DNA of 64,000 nucleotides from Pedococcus aerophilus (lineage in GTDB: Bacteria; Actinomycetota; Actinomycetes; Actinomycetales; Dermatophilaceae). This document shows positions 52,501 to 61,312 of this stretch, piece by piece. The DNA is taken from the NCBI RefSeq assembly GCF_039532215.1, contig NZ_BAAARN010000002.1, positions 54,525-118,524 on the forward strand, written 5' to 3'. Positions within the stretch are counted from its first letter, which is position 1. Each line of letters begins with the position of its first letter. The notes below the pieces were generated by a model, which searched no databases, was not told the DNA's origin, and saw only the letters and a program-made list of their open reading frames with translations. The translations under genes and the position numbers were made by a program.

Positions 52501-54512
52501 TTGCCGAAGCCGATGATCTTGCCACCGCTGGTGGAGGTGGTCCTGAACCACGCCTCGACGCTGAAGACGTTGGGGCCGGTGATCGGCGCGCTGTTCACCG
52601 CGTAGCCGGTCGACCCGTCGAAGCTCGTCGAACCGTCGCTGTCGCCACTGATGGCGCCCGTCTGGCCACGGGTGTACGTGCCGTTGAGGGTCGCGTCGTC
52701 GAAGGCGACGTGGTCGAGCACCGCGGCGCCGGTGGGCTCACCGAGGCGCCAGAAGTGCTCCGCACCGTCGGCGAGGACCTGCGACTCGTAGGCGCTGGGA
52801 GCACCGGCCCCGATGGTCACGGTGTTGGACACCGGGCTCCACAGGATGTTGCCGTCCGGGTCGGTGATGCGCACCTGGTAGCGGTGCGTCGAGCCGGGAG
52901 CGAGCCCGGTGTCGATGAAGCCCATCTTGGGCAGGGTCCAGAAGTTGCTCTTGCCCGTGGTCTCGTGGACCCAGGTGTTGTTGTCGCGGAGCACCTCGTA
53001 CTTGAGGGTCTCGTCGTCCTGGTCCCAGGCACTGCCCCACGACACCCGCGCCGTGCCGGACGTCAGTGACACCGCGGTCGTCGCCGGGGTCGGGGTCGCC
53101 GGCACGGTCGAGTACGACGGACCGGACTTCTTGGGAGCGCCCGCCTTGGTGCGGAAGCGCACGAGGCCCTGCTGGGCGACGTTGTTGACGCGCGGGAACT
53201 CACCGCCGTAGACGAGCCACTGGCCGTCCGACGAGGCGTCCACCGCCCAGCCGGCCTGGCGCGAGCTCGTGTACGAGCCGAAGGCGAAGTTGGGGTACCA
53301 GTGCAGGCCCTTGGCGTAGGGCAGACCGATGAGGCCGTAGGTGCTGCCCCACCCGTAGGCGTCGTCCTTGGTGGCGATGTCCGTGGCGTGGGAGTACTGC
53401 GCCGCGGCCTTCTGCCAACGCACGCGCGGGTTCGTGTCGGGCCAGCCGCCGATGACGGTGCAGTCGTGCTGGTGCGAGGCGTTGTACAGGACGTCACCCG
53501 CAGGGGCGATGTCGTAGGTGTCACCGAGGCAGTCGTTGACCCAGTTGATCTGGCCGGACATCGGGTCGACGGCGAAGGTGCCCTCGTAGGCCGCGCCCGC
53601 GCCGAACGCGTAGCTCGTGCCGTAGATCTGGGACCCGTCGCTCTTCACCGAGGTGATGGCGCCGTTCGCACCGGCCGCGCGGATCTTCTCCTGCGCCGGC
53701 CACGGGTTGACGCTGCCGTCCGAGGCGTTGAGCGACCCCATGCCGTAGGCGGGCTGGCCGCTCAACGTCGTGAAGGAGCCGGAGGGGATGACCCTGGACT
53801 TGTCCGGCGACATCGTCATCGCCCAGACGTAGCCACCCGCCGCCGCGGGAGCCCACGACGTCATGGCGCCGTTGCTCACCGAGAAGGCCGCCAGCCGCGT
53901 GCGGGCGACCCCGTTGGCGGAGGTGAAGTTGCCGCCGACGTAGAGCGTCGTCGGCGTGATGCCGAAGCCGCGGACCTGACCGCCCACGTTCGGGGGGACG
54001 AAGCCACCGCCGGCGACCAGCGAACCGTCGGCGGGGTTGAGCGCAGCGACGTGGCCGCGGGCCGTGCCGTTGACGGTCGTGAAGTCACCGCCGACCCACA
54101 GGCGGCTGCCGTCCGCGGACGCCCGGATGACCAGCCCCTGGGCGTTCAGGCCCGGATTGGTGCTGAAGGAGCTGACGCGCTCCCCCGTCGACAGGCGGTA
54201 GGCGAAGATGTTGTTCGCGACGACCTCACCGGCACCGCCCGCAGCGACGCCCGGCGGACGGGCTCGGGTGAACGAACCGGTGACGTAGACGACGTCACCG
54301 ACGATCGCCTGGCTCCACACGACGCCGTTGATCTGCCACGTCGGCAGGGCGTCCGAGCTGACGGTCTGCGGATCGGGCACGGCGGCGGGTGGGGCGGGGT
54401 CCACCGCCTGCGCGGGTGAGGCCAGTGCGGCCATCCCGGTCAGGGCCATGGCCACCGTGACCACGCCCACCCCGACCTTGCGAGACCACCGAGCTACCGG
54501 TCCACGCGTCAT
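49503..54512 (-). CDS. Giant secreted propeller-LamG-PKD protein 1
   Basis: 1669-aa exported protein. Signal peptide 1-34 (ending ASPAQA), a beta-propeller-like region (about 40-445, opening LPTWQINGVVWSQAIVG), a fibronectin-III-like segment (about 455-565), two LamG/concanavalin-like domains (about 575-785 and 805-1025), five PKD domains (about 1030-1455) and a ~210-residue C-terminal beta domain (DDFGRTLASGWGTADVGGAW to the end). No LPXTG anchor is seen. These are carbohydrate/protein-binding surface modules, so it may bind the polymer encoded by this locus (inference). Paralogue of the next gene, 47 nt away. Confidence 0.85.
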   Translation of the reverse strand: MTRGPVARWSRKVGVGVVTVAMALTGMAALASPAQAVDPAPPAAVPDPQTVSSDALPTWQINGVVWSQAIVGDVVYVTGSFTRARPPGVAAGGAGEVVANNIFAYRLSTGERVSSFSTNPGLNAQGLVIRASADGSRLWVGGDFTTVNGTARGHVAALNPADGSLVAGGGFVPPNVGGQVRGFGITPTTLYVGGNFTSANGVARTRLAAFSVSNGAMTSWAPAAAGGYVWAMTMSPDKSRVIPSGSFTTLSGQPAYGMGSLNASDGSVNPWPAQEKIRAAGANGAITSVKSDGSQIYGTSYAFGAGAAYEGTFAVDPMSGQINWVNDCLGDTYDIAPAGDVLYNASHQHDCTVIGGWPDTNPRVRWQKAAAQYSHATDIATKDDAYGWGSTYGLIGLPYAKGLHWYPNFAFGSYTSSRQAGWAVDASSDGQWLVYGGEFPRVNNVAQQGLVRFRTKAGAPKKSGPSYSTVPATPTPATTAVSLTSGTARVSWGSAWDQDDETLKYEVLRDNNTWVHETTGKSNFWTLPKMGFIDTGLAPGSTHRYQVRITDPDGNILWSPVSNTVTIGAGAPSAYESQVLADGAEHFWRLGEPTGAAVLDHVAFDDATLNGTYTRGQTGAISGDSDGSTSFDGSTGYAVNSAPITGPNVFSVEAWFRTTSTSGGKIIGFGNQATGLSNNYDRHAYMDPQGRVYFGVYNNGMYTVNTSQSFNDGQWHHVVGSLDPTGVTLYVDGKRVGRNGGTTTAQPYDGYWRIGGDSPWNGNAFFQGDIDDVAIYPTGLSLAQVQDHFSDSGRTVSGPTRPADAYGQAVWDSGPDLYWRLGEATGTTAKDSGPNESDGTYRGGYTLGAAGAVTGTSDTAASFNGSNGFVSSNQEFNNPHNYTIESWFKTTTNNGGKIIGFGCSQTDTSGCYDRHVYMSNDGKVTFGVWTGFTNTITTANALNDGQWHHVVATQSDVVGMALYVDGVLVGTNGQTDAQGYAGYWRVGGDNHWGCCSPFLDATIDEAAVYSTVLSASTVKAHFQAGGGQLANQLPTASFSHTESFLDLSVNGSGSSDPDGTIASYSWNWGDGSPAGSGATATHTYATAGDHEVTLTVTDNRGGTSTTTQTVTVTAPPPNQAPTSAFTVTKDFLAVSVNGSTSSDADGTIASYAWNWGDGSAAGSGVDATHTYAAAGDYTITLTVTDDDGATNSSTKDVSVVANQAPTAAFTHTENLLNVSVDGSTSTDADGSIASYAWNWGDGSPAGSGATDTHSYAAGGTYTVTLTVTDDKGLTGTKTGTVTVAGPPNQAPTAAFTSSKSFLTLSVNGSTSTDADGTIASYSWNWGDGTANGSGATASHTYAAAGTYTVTLTVVDDDGADDTETASVTVAANQAPTASFTSSVAGLAVSVNGSGSSDPDGTIASYSWNWGDGTANGSGATASHTYAAAGTYSVSLTVTDNSGATNTKVDPVTVAAPLLYARDDFGRTLASGWGTADVGGAWTLGGPAARWSVAGGQGRVSLNVGDGYTAFLPSVSSTTTEVAATVTTDKVPTGGGQYVSLLGRRVSATVDYRAKVRMAANGQVAVWLTRNQSGAETILTSATLAGVTYAAGDQLKVRLQVNGTTPTALRVKVWKSTATEPTAWSLTASDSTAAFQSAGSVGMYAYLSSSSTNGPVVYGLDQLWVGPPRP
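50150..51425 (-). repeat. Five PKD-encoding repeats (protein 1)
   Basis: About 240-255 bp per unit, with near-identical stretches between units. For example, the blocks at 50,237-50,310 and 50,492-50,565 differ at only a few positions. This indicates recent duplication or conversion and possible copy-number variation. Confidence 0.75.
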
Positions 54513-54559
54513 GACGTCCTCTTCTTCCCCTGCTGGCAGCAGGACATCCCGGTTGTTCA

Positions 54560-57500
54560 TCAGTTGCGAGGCCCGACCCACAGGTCGTCGACGCCGTATC
54601 CGACAGGACCATTGGTGGTGCTGCCGCTCAGGTAGGCGTAGAGGCCGATCGACCCCGGTGCCTGGAGTGCTGTCGTGCTGTCCGTGCCGGTCAGGAGCCA
54701 GGCGCTGGGCTCTGTGGTCCCTGCCTTCCAGATCTTGACCCGCATCGTCGTGGGTGCCGTGCCGTACGTCTGGAGCTTGACCTGCACCTTGTCACCGGCG
54801 GCGAACGTGAGGCCGGGGACGGTGATGCTCGTGAGGACGGTCTCCGTGGCGCTCTCGTTGCGGGTCAGCCAGACGGCCACCGCACCCGTCGAGGCGAAGC
54901 GGACCTTGGCCCGGTAGTCCAGCGTCGTGCTCACGCGACGACCCATGAGGCTGACGTACTGACCACCGCCCGTGGGCACCTTGTCGGTGGTCACCGTGGC
55001 CCGGAACTCGTTGTCCGTGCTGCTGACCGAGGACAGCGACGCCGTGTAGCCGTCACCGGCGTTGAGGCTCACCCGACCCATGCCACCGGAGACGCTCCAC
55101 CGGGTCGCGACGCCACCCAGGGTCCAGGCGCCACCGGTGTCGGCCGTGCCCCAGCCCGTGGCCAGCGTGCGCTCGAAGGCGTCCGCGGCGAGGGCCACCG
55201 GCGCTGCGACGGTGATGCTCTTCGTCGTGGTGCCCGTGGTGCCCTGGTCGTCGGTGACGGTGAGGCGGACGGTGTAGGACCCGCTCGCGGCGTAGGTGTG
55301 GGTGGCAGTGGCGCCACTGCCGTTCGCGGTGCCGTCACCCCAGCTCCACGAGTACGACGCCAGGGTGCCGTCGGGGTCGCTCGAGGCCGAGCCGTTGACG
55401 GCCAGGTCGAGGAACGACTCGGTGTCGGTGAACGAGGCGGTCGGTGCCTGGTTGGCCACGACCGTGACCGACGAGGAGGTGGTCCCCGTGTCGCCGTCGT
55501 CGTCGGTCACCGTGAGCTGCACGGTGTAGGTGCCGGCTGCCGCGTAGGTGTGGGTGGCGGTGGCGCCACTGCCGTTCGCGGTGCCGTCACCCCAGCTCCA
55601 CGAGTACGACGCGACGGTGCCGTCAGCGTCGCTCGACCCTGCGCCGTCGACCGAGGTCCGCAGGAACGACTCGCTGTGGGTGAACGCTGCCGTCGGCGGC
55701 TGGTTCGGCGCCGTGGCGACCGTCACCGCACGCGCGGTGGTGCCGGTGGCTCCCTTGTCGTCGGTGACGGTGAGGCGCACCGTGTAGGTGCCCGCCGCGG
55801 CATACGTGTGGCTGGCCGTGGCACCGGTGTCGGTGCCACCGTCACCGAAGTCCCAGGCGTAGGAGGCCACGGTGCCGTCGGCGTCGCTGGACGCCGACCC
55901 GTTGACGCTCAGGGCGAGGAACGACGCGGAGTCGGTGAAGGACGCCGTCGGGGCCTGGTTCGACACCACGGTGACCGAGCGGGTCGTGCTGTTGGTGGCA
56001 CCCCGGTCGTCGGTGACGGTGAGGCGCACCGTGTAGGTGCCCGCGGCGGCATACGTGTGGCTCGCCGTCACCCCCGTGTCGGTGGCGCCGTCGCCGAAGT
56101 CCCAGGCGTACGAGGCGATCCCGTCGTCGGGGTCGCTCGAGGTCGATGCGTTGACCGACGTCGTCAGGAAGGACTGGGAGCTCGTGAAGGCCGCGGTCGG
56201 CGACTGGTTGGTCGCGGTGAAGCCGGCGGCCTCGTAGTGGCTGCGGACCTGCGCGGCGGTCAGGGCCGTCGGGTAGACCGCTGCCTCGTCGATCGTCGCC
56301 GCGATGTAGTTGCTCGTCGTGCCGCCGAAGGTGCGGTCACCGCCGATGCGCCACCAGCCGGTGTAGTTCGACGAGTCGGTGGACGGGTTCGAGGCCGCGA
56401 CCGCGCCGTCGACCCACAGGACCATGCCGTTCGCGCCCTGCGTGGCCACGAGGTGGTGCCACTGGCCGTTGTTGTAGGAGGCCGTGGACTCGGCGAGGCT
56501 GCGGACCGCGCCGTTCACGCCGAACTGCAGGCGCCCGCTGTTGAGCATCACGACCTGGCGGTCGTAGGTGCCGCTCAGCCCGGTCTGCGCGTTGCCGAAG
56601 CCGATGAGCTTGCCGCCGCGGGTCGTGGTCGTCTTGAACCACAGCTCCGCGGAGTAGGTGCGCGGGTTGGTCCACGACTCCTTGTCGACGACGAGGCCGG
56701 AGGACCCGTTCAGCGTGACCGCGGTGCCCGAGCCCGAGGCCGGCGACCCGGCTGCGCCGAGGGTGACGCCGGTGACGTAGGTGCCGTCGTGGCCCGAGGT
56801 CGAGGAGTCGACCGCGGTGGAGCCGTTGGCCTCGCCGAGCCGCCAGTAGAGCTCGGGCGAGTTGGCCGTGACCGAGGCGGCGTACGCGTCGGTGGGCGGC
56901 GTCGACCAGGCCGCCGGACGGCCGGAGGCGAGGTAGTGCGACTGCAGCTGGGCCTGGCTGAGGGCGCTCGGGTACACGGCGACCTCGTCGACGGAGCCGG
57001 CGAGCGCTGCGTTGGTGGGCTTGTTCGCCAGGTTGGACGTCTGGTCACCCAGGAGCCTCCAGTACCCGGCGAAGGTCGCCATCGAGACCGGCGCCTGGTC
57101 GCGGGCGACCCGGCGTCCGTCGACGAACAGCGAGACGCCCGTGGCGCCGGCGGTCGCCGCGACGTGGTGCCACTGACCGTCGTTGACGGTGCGGGCACTC
57201 GCGACCGTGCGGGCCGTGCCGTTCATCAGGGTGAAGGCGAGCTTGTTGGCGCTGTTGACGTAGAGCACCATGTCGTTGGTCGCTGCGTTGGACGTCCCGG
57301 ACTGGCTCGTGCCGAACCCGACGATGCGTCCTCCTGAGGAGCTGGTCGTCTGGATCCAGCCCTCGACCGTCACCTCGGCCGCGTGGTTCTCGACGAACGT
57401 CGTCCACGCCTTCGGGGTGGCGCCACCGGCGGACTGCACCGCCGTGTCACCGGCCACGGCCCCGGCCTGGCCGAAGGTCAGCCCGGTGGACGTCCCCACC

Positions 57501-59257
57501 CCGACGCCGGTGGCGTCGGTGATGCCGGGACCGCTGTCACCGAGGCGCCACAGGTGCGTCGCACCGTCGGCACGCACCGCGTCGACGTATGGCGCCGCGG
57601 GGCTGCTCGAGACGGTCACCGGTGCGGAGGCGAGGCTCCACTGGATGTTGCCGTCCTTGTCCTTGGCGCGGACCTTGTACGTGTGCGTCGTGCCGGGGGC
57701 GACCCCGGTGTCGGTGAACGTGAGGCCGGGCAGGCGGTACCAGATGCCGGGACCCGAGACGTTGCCGATCGTGGCGCCGCCGTCACGGTAGACGTCGTAG
57801 GTCAGGGTCGCGTCGTCGCGGTCCCAGACCGAGCCCCAGGTGAGCTTGACCTTGCCCGCCTCGGTCGAGGTCGCGACCGGGTTGATGGCCGTGGTGTAGA
57901 TCGGCTTGGACAGCTTCGGGGCCGCGGACGGCATCGCGAACCGGACCAGGCCCTGCTGGGCCACGCTGTTCACCATGGGGAACTCGCCGCCCAGGGTGAT
58001 GTAGGTGCCGTTGCCGGTGACCGACCAGGCGGCCTGCCGGTCCGGGGTGACGGTGCCGAACTCCAGGTCGGGGTACCAGTGGGTCATGCCGGTGAACGGC
58101 AGTCCGCGGAAGTCCCAGCCGTAGGCGTCCTTCACGGTGGTCGTGCCGGTGGGGTAGGTCGGGAAGGCGGTGGCCTTCTGCCAGCGCGAGCGCGGGTTGG
58201 TGTCCGGGAAACCGCCGACGACGGAGCAGTCGTGGACGTGGCCCACGGTGTACAGCGTCTGGTTCATCGGGAAGGAGCTGTACTCGTCACCGAGGCAGTC
58301 GTTGACCCAGTTGAGCGCCCCGGTGGTCGGGTCGGCCGAGAAGTTGCCCTCGAAGGACGCCCCGGTGCCGAACGCGTAGCCGGTGCCGAAGACCTGGGTG
58401 CCGTCGGTGCTGAGGCTGGTGATGCCGCCGTTGAGGCCGGCGGTGCGGATCTTGGTGTTGGCGTCCCACCGGAGGACGTCCGCGGTGGACGCGTCGAGCG
58501 AGCCCATGCCGTACGCGGCGACGCCGCTCAGCGTCTCGAAGGAACCCGCGGCGATGACGCGGCTCTGGTCGGGCGACATGAGCAGCGCCATCACGCTGGC
58601 GTTGGACCCGCCGGCGACGGGGGCCCACGGGAGCATCGTGCTGGACGTCGAGGAGAACGCCGCGAGCGCGCCCCGGGTCTGGCCGTTGGCCGAGGGGAAG
58701 GTGCCACCGACGTAGACCGTGGAGGGAGTGGTCGCGAGGGCGCGGACCTGGCCGCCGACGTTCGGCGCCCAGGACGTCAGGGAGCCGTCGGCGGTGGAGA
58801 AGGAGGCGACGTGACCGCGGGCGACCCCGTCGACCGTGGTGAAGTCGCCGCCGACGATGACGCGCGAACCGTCGGCCGAGGCGCGGATGACCATGCCCTG
58901 CGCGTTGAGCGCGTGGTTGAACGACTCCACCCGGTTACCGGTGGTGATGTCGTAGGCGAAGATGTTGAGGGCGTCGACCTCGCCGGCGCCGCCCACGGCG
59001 ACGCCCGGCGGCCGGGCCTTGGTGAAGCTGCCGGTCACGTAGACGGTGTTGCCGACGATGGCCTGGCTCCAGACGACGCCGTTGATCTGCCAGGTGGGCA
59101 GGGCGTCGGCGGTGACCGGGGCGGCGGCAGGGGGCGCCGGCGGCTCGGCGGCCGAGGCACCGCCGGAGAGGGCGGTCATCCCTCCGAGGACGACCGCCGC
59201 GGTGGCGGCTGCGGCGACAGCGCGGCGGACGAGCCCGCCGAGTTCCTCAACGTGCAT
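54560..59257 (-). CDS. Giant secreted propeller-LamG-PKD protein 2
   Basis: 1565-aa paralogue of the neighbouring protein with the same order: signal peptide (AVAAAATAAVVLGGMTAL, cleaved near GGASA), propeller-like region (about 45-445), FnIII-like segment (about 452-555), two LamG-like domains (about 556-775 and 786-1012), four PKD domains (about 1014-1355) and the shared C-terminal domain (EFRATVTTDKVPTGGGQYVS). It differs in having four rather than five PKD units. Its ATG overlaps the flippase stop by 11 nt, showing it belongs to the polysaccharide operon. Surface matrix or polymer-binding role inferred. Confidence 0.85.
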   Translation of the reverse strand: MHVEELGGLVRRAVAAAATAAVVLGGMTALSGGASAAEPPAPPAAAPVTADALPTWQINGVVWSQAIVGNTVYVTGSFTKARPPGVAVGGAGEVDALNIFAYDITTGNRVESFNHALNAQGMVIRASADGSRVIVGGDFTTVDGVARGHVASFSTADGSLTSWAPNVGGQVRALATTPSTVYVGGTFPSANGQTRGALAAFSSTSSTMLPWAPVAGGSNASVMALLMSPDQSRVIAAGSFETLSGVAAYGMGSLDASTADVLRWDANTKIRTAGLNGGITSLSTDGTQVFGTGYAFGTGASFEGNFSADPTTGALNWVNDCLGDEYSSFPMNQTLYTVGHVHDCSVVGGFPDTNPRSRWQKATAFPTYPTGTTTVKDAYGWDFRGLPFTGMTHWYPDLEFGTVTPDRQAAWSVTGNGTYITLGGEFPMVNSVAQQGLVRFAMPSAAPKLSKPIYTTAINPVATSTEAGKVKLTWGSVWDRDDATLTYDVYRDGGATIGNVSGPGIWYRLPGLTFTDTGVAPGTTHTYKVRAKDKDGNIQWSLASAPVTVSSSPAAPYVDAVRADGATHLWRLGDSGPGITDATGVGVGTSTGLTFGQAGAVAGDTAVQSAGGATPKAWTTFVENHAAEVTVEGWIQTTSSSGGRIVGFGTSQSGTSNAATNDMVLYVNSANKLAFTLMNGTARTVASARTVNDGQWHHVAATAGATGVSLFVDGRRVARDQAPVSMATFAGYWRLLGDQTSNLANKPTNAALAGSVDEVAVYPSALSQAQLQSHYLASGRPAAWSTPPTDAYAASVTANSPELYWRLGEANGSTAVDSSTSGHDGTYVTGVTLGAAGSPASGSGTAVTLNGSSGLVVDKESWTNPRTYSAELWFKTTTTRGGKLIGFGNAQTGLSGTYDRQVVMLNSGRLQFGVNGAVRSLAESTASYNNGQWHHLVATQGANGMVLWVDGAVAASNPSTDSSNYTGWWRIGGDRTFGGTTSNYIAATIDEAAVYPTALTAAQVRSHYEAAGFTATNQSPTAAFTSSQSFLTTSVNASTSSDPDDGIASYAWDFGDGATDTGVTASHTYAAAGTYTVRLTVTDDRGATNSTTRSVTVVSNQAPTASFTDSASFLALSVNGSASSDADGTVASYAWDFGDGGTDTGATASHTYAAAGTYTVRLTVTDDKGATGTTARAVTVATAPNQPPTAAFTHSESFLRTSVDGAGSSDADGTVASYSWSWGDGTANGSGATATHTYAAAGTYTVQLTVTDDDGDTGTTSSSVTVVANQAPTASFTDTESFLDLAVNGSASSDPDGTLASYSWSWGDGTANGSGATATHTYAASGSYTVRLTVTDDQGTTGTTTKSITVAAPVALAADAFERTLATGWGTADTGGAWTLGGVATRWSVSGGMGRVSLNAGDGYTASLSSVSSTDNEFRATVTTDKVPTGGGQYVSLMGRRVSTTLDYRAKVRFASTGAVAVWLTRNESATETVLTSITVPGLTFAAGDKVQVKLQTYGTAPTTMRVKIWKAGTTEPSAWLLTGTDSTTALQAPGSIGLYAYLSGSTTNGPVGYGVDDLWVGPRN
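55195..56215 (-). repeat. Four PKD-encoding repeats (protein 2)
   Basis: Tandem units of about 240-255 bp. The blocks near 55,290-55,375 and 55,540-55,625 are almost identical, differing at only a few positions. They also resemble the units in protein 1. Confidence 0.75.
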
Positions 59258-60596
59258 GGTGTGCTGCCTCTCGGGGCTGCGCGGTGGCCGGAGCTGCCAG
59301 GGCGTCGGTGGTGGAGTGGGACTGCGGGGAGGACACGGTGGAGCGCTGCTCGTCACGGAGCATCGGCGCCAGGATCGCGAAGCGGGTGCAGAGCCCGGCG
59401 GCGACGGGACCGAGGGCGAGGACGAAGGGGGTGGCCTCGGCGGGCAGGTCGCCGAGCAGCCAGAGGACGAGGGCCAGCAGCGAGATGCCGGCGTCCATGA
59501 GGCGCACCCCGAGCATCGCCCGCTGGCGACCCCGTGCCGCTGCCAGGCTGACGACCGGCTGCATGGACGCGATGGCCGCGGCGTAGACCGCCCACCCGGC
59601 GACGGCGAGGCGGGGGACGGCGAACTCGTCGCCGGTGACCCACGGACCGAGGACCGGGGTGACGGCCCAGAGCACGGCGCCGACGGCGAGGGCACCGAGG
59701 ACGAGGCCGAGGCTTCCGCGGCGGGCGCGCCCGGCGAGCGCCTCGAGCCGCAGTCCGCGGTCGCGACCGTAGGAGGCGAGCAGGTAGGAGCCGAGGCCCT
59801 GCACCATGAGCAGCGCGGGGGCGACGAGGATCCGGGCGGCCTCGAGGTGACCGAGGGCGGCAGCTCCTGCCACGGCGACCACGAGCAGGCGCAGGGCGGT
59901 GAACACCCCGGGGTTGACCGCGACCTGGGCCCCGCGCCATACGCCGAAGGACGCGACCTCGCGGACCGCGCCGCCACGGGCGGGGGCCGCCCACCGGTCT
60001 CCCGGTGCGAGCACGGCGGCGACGGTGAGCAGACCGGCGGCCTGGCCGAGGGCGACAGCCGCGAGGAAGCTGCTGAGGGTGACCCCACCGGTGAGGCCCA
60101 TGACGACCAGCGCGGCGAGCGCGGTCACCAGCGCCACCGAGTCCACGGCCACGAGCCGCCAGAACCGCAGCGACGCCATGAGGAGCCGGCGACCGACCTC
60201 CTCGACGGCGAAGAGGGCAGCAGCGAGGAAGAACAGGCCCGCCTCCGCCGCGTCGAGCGACCCCGAGCCCCACAGCACCGCGGCGGCGAGCGCCGGACCG
60301 GTCGTGGCGAGGACCGCGGTCCACCACTGGAGCCCGCCACGGACCCGCGAGTCAGCCCGGTCCAGGACGGTGAGGGAGTCACCGACGAAGCCGCTGGTGA
60401 GCGCGGTCACGAGGACGATCGTCCCCAGGCAGAGCGAGACGAGACCGAGGCCCTCGGCGCCGAGCACGTGCGCGGCGACGACCTGGAGCGCGAAGCTCGC
60501 CGCCGCCTGCCAGACCTGGGCGACGACGGCACCCGAGGCGTGCGACGTCGCGAGCGACCGCAGCCGCCCGGTCGTCAGGCCCCGGGACGTGCTCAC
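59247..60596 (-). CDS. Wzx-like polysaccharide flippase
   Basis: 449-aa polytopic protein with about 12 helices in the MATE/MOP (Wzx, PST) layout. It starts SGAVVAQVWQAAASFALQVVA and has a charged cytoplasmic tail. It should move lipid-linked repeat units across the membrane for polymerisation. The GTG start overlaps the lipoprotein stop by 4 nt (GTGA), and its own stop overlaps the giant-protein start. Confidence 0.83.
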   Translation of the reverse strand: MSTSRGLTTGRLRSLATSHASGAVVAQVWQAAASFALQVVAAHVLGAEGLGLVSLCLGTIVLVTALTSGFVGDSLTVLDRADSRVRGGLQWWTAVLATTGPALAAAVLWGSGSLDAAEAGLFFLAAALFAVEEVGRRLLMASLRFWRLVAVDSVALVTALAALVVMGLTGGVTLSSFLAAVALGQAAGLLTVAAVLAPGDRWAAPARGGAVREVASFGVWRGAQVAVNPGVFTALRLLVVAVAGAAALGHLEAARILVAPALLMVQGLGSYLLASYGRDRGLRLEALAGRARRGSLGLVLGALAVGAVLWAVTPVLGPWVTGDEFAVPRLAVAGWAVYAAAIASMQPVVSLAAARGRQRAMLGVRLMDAGISLLALVLWLLGDLPAEATPFVLALGPVAAGLCTRFAILAPMLRDEQRSTVSSPQSHSTTDALAAPATAQPREAAHHAR

Positions 60597-61312
60597 GAGA
60601 GCACGACCGCGCCGGTGTAGGTGGCCGAGGTGTGCAGTCCGTCGAAGTCGACGACCATGGTGAGCTTCTTGAGCCCGGAGTCCGGGACGGCGAAGGCGTA
60701 GTAGGCGGTGGCGGACTTGCCGGGGGCGACGGTGCCGGAGAAGTCGTAGGTCTTCGCGCTCTCGGTGTAGACCGGGGCGGCGAGCTGCTTGGACGACGAG
60801 TAGTAGGTGGTGAGGACGACCTCGTTGAGGTTGATCGCCTTGGCCGAGCCGTTGGTGAGCTTGAGCTGGAAGCGGACGTACTCACGACCCGCCATCACGC
60901 CGGGGCCGTGACCGGTCTCGGTGGCCCGGTTGGTCTTGACGATCTCGAGGCGGACACCGTCGGGGTACTTCACCGGCGCGCTGAACTTCGCCGCGGGGGC
61001 CGTCACCGACGGCGTGGTGGCGCCACCGGAGCGCTTGACCTTGGGCACGGACTGCACCGGCTGGGGCAGCGGCGGCGCCACGGTGGCGGACGTCGTCGGG
61101 CTCTGCGAGGGCTCGGTCGTGGCCGAGCCCTTCGTCGTGGCCGACGAGGTGGCCGAGGCGCTCGGCGTGCTCGTGCCCGAGGAGGACACCGCACCGACGG
61201 CGCCGGTCCGGCTCGCGGCGGTCGGCGTCGTCGGGTCGGACGAGCAGCCGGACACGAGGGCGGCACCGACGAGGCCGACGGCGAGGGCAGCGGTGAGGCG
61301 ACGCAGGGACAT
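60593..61312 (-). CDS. Lipoprotein with C-terminal beta domain
   Basis: 239-aa predicted lipoprotein: basic start, hydrophobic stretch, lipobox LVSGC (Cys23), a ~75-residue Ser/Thr/Pro-rich linker, then a ~130-residue beta-sandwich-like domain (VRLEIVKTNRATETGHGPG...EYVRFQLKLTNGSAKAINL) resembling DUF4352-type immunoglobulin-like domains. It would sit outside the membrane on a flexible stalk. Starts at ATG 61312, overlapping the sugar-transferase stop by 1 nt. Perhaps an assembly or retention factor; function unknown. Confidence 0.75.
   Translation of the reverse strand: MSLRRLTAALAVGLVGAALVSGCSSDPTTPTAASRTGAVGAVSSSGTSTPSASATSSATTKGSATTEPSQSPTTSATVAPPLPQPVQSVPKVKRSGGATTPSVTAPAAKFSAPVKYPDGVRLEIVKTNRATETGHGPGVMAGREYVRFQLKLTNGSAKAINLNEVVLTTYYSSSKQLAAPVYTESAKTYDFSGTVAPGKSATAYYAFAVPDSGLKKLTMVVDFDGLHTSATYTGAVVLS

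Noticed and set aside
50244..57337. Very long plus-strand open frames (hundreds of codons) opposite the giant PKD genes
   Set aside because: They are antisense to clearly coding repeats, composed of Arg/Gly/Val/Asp-rich low-complexity sequence without recognisable domains. Typical GC-rich shadow frames.
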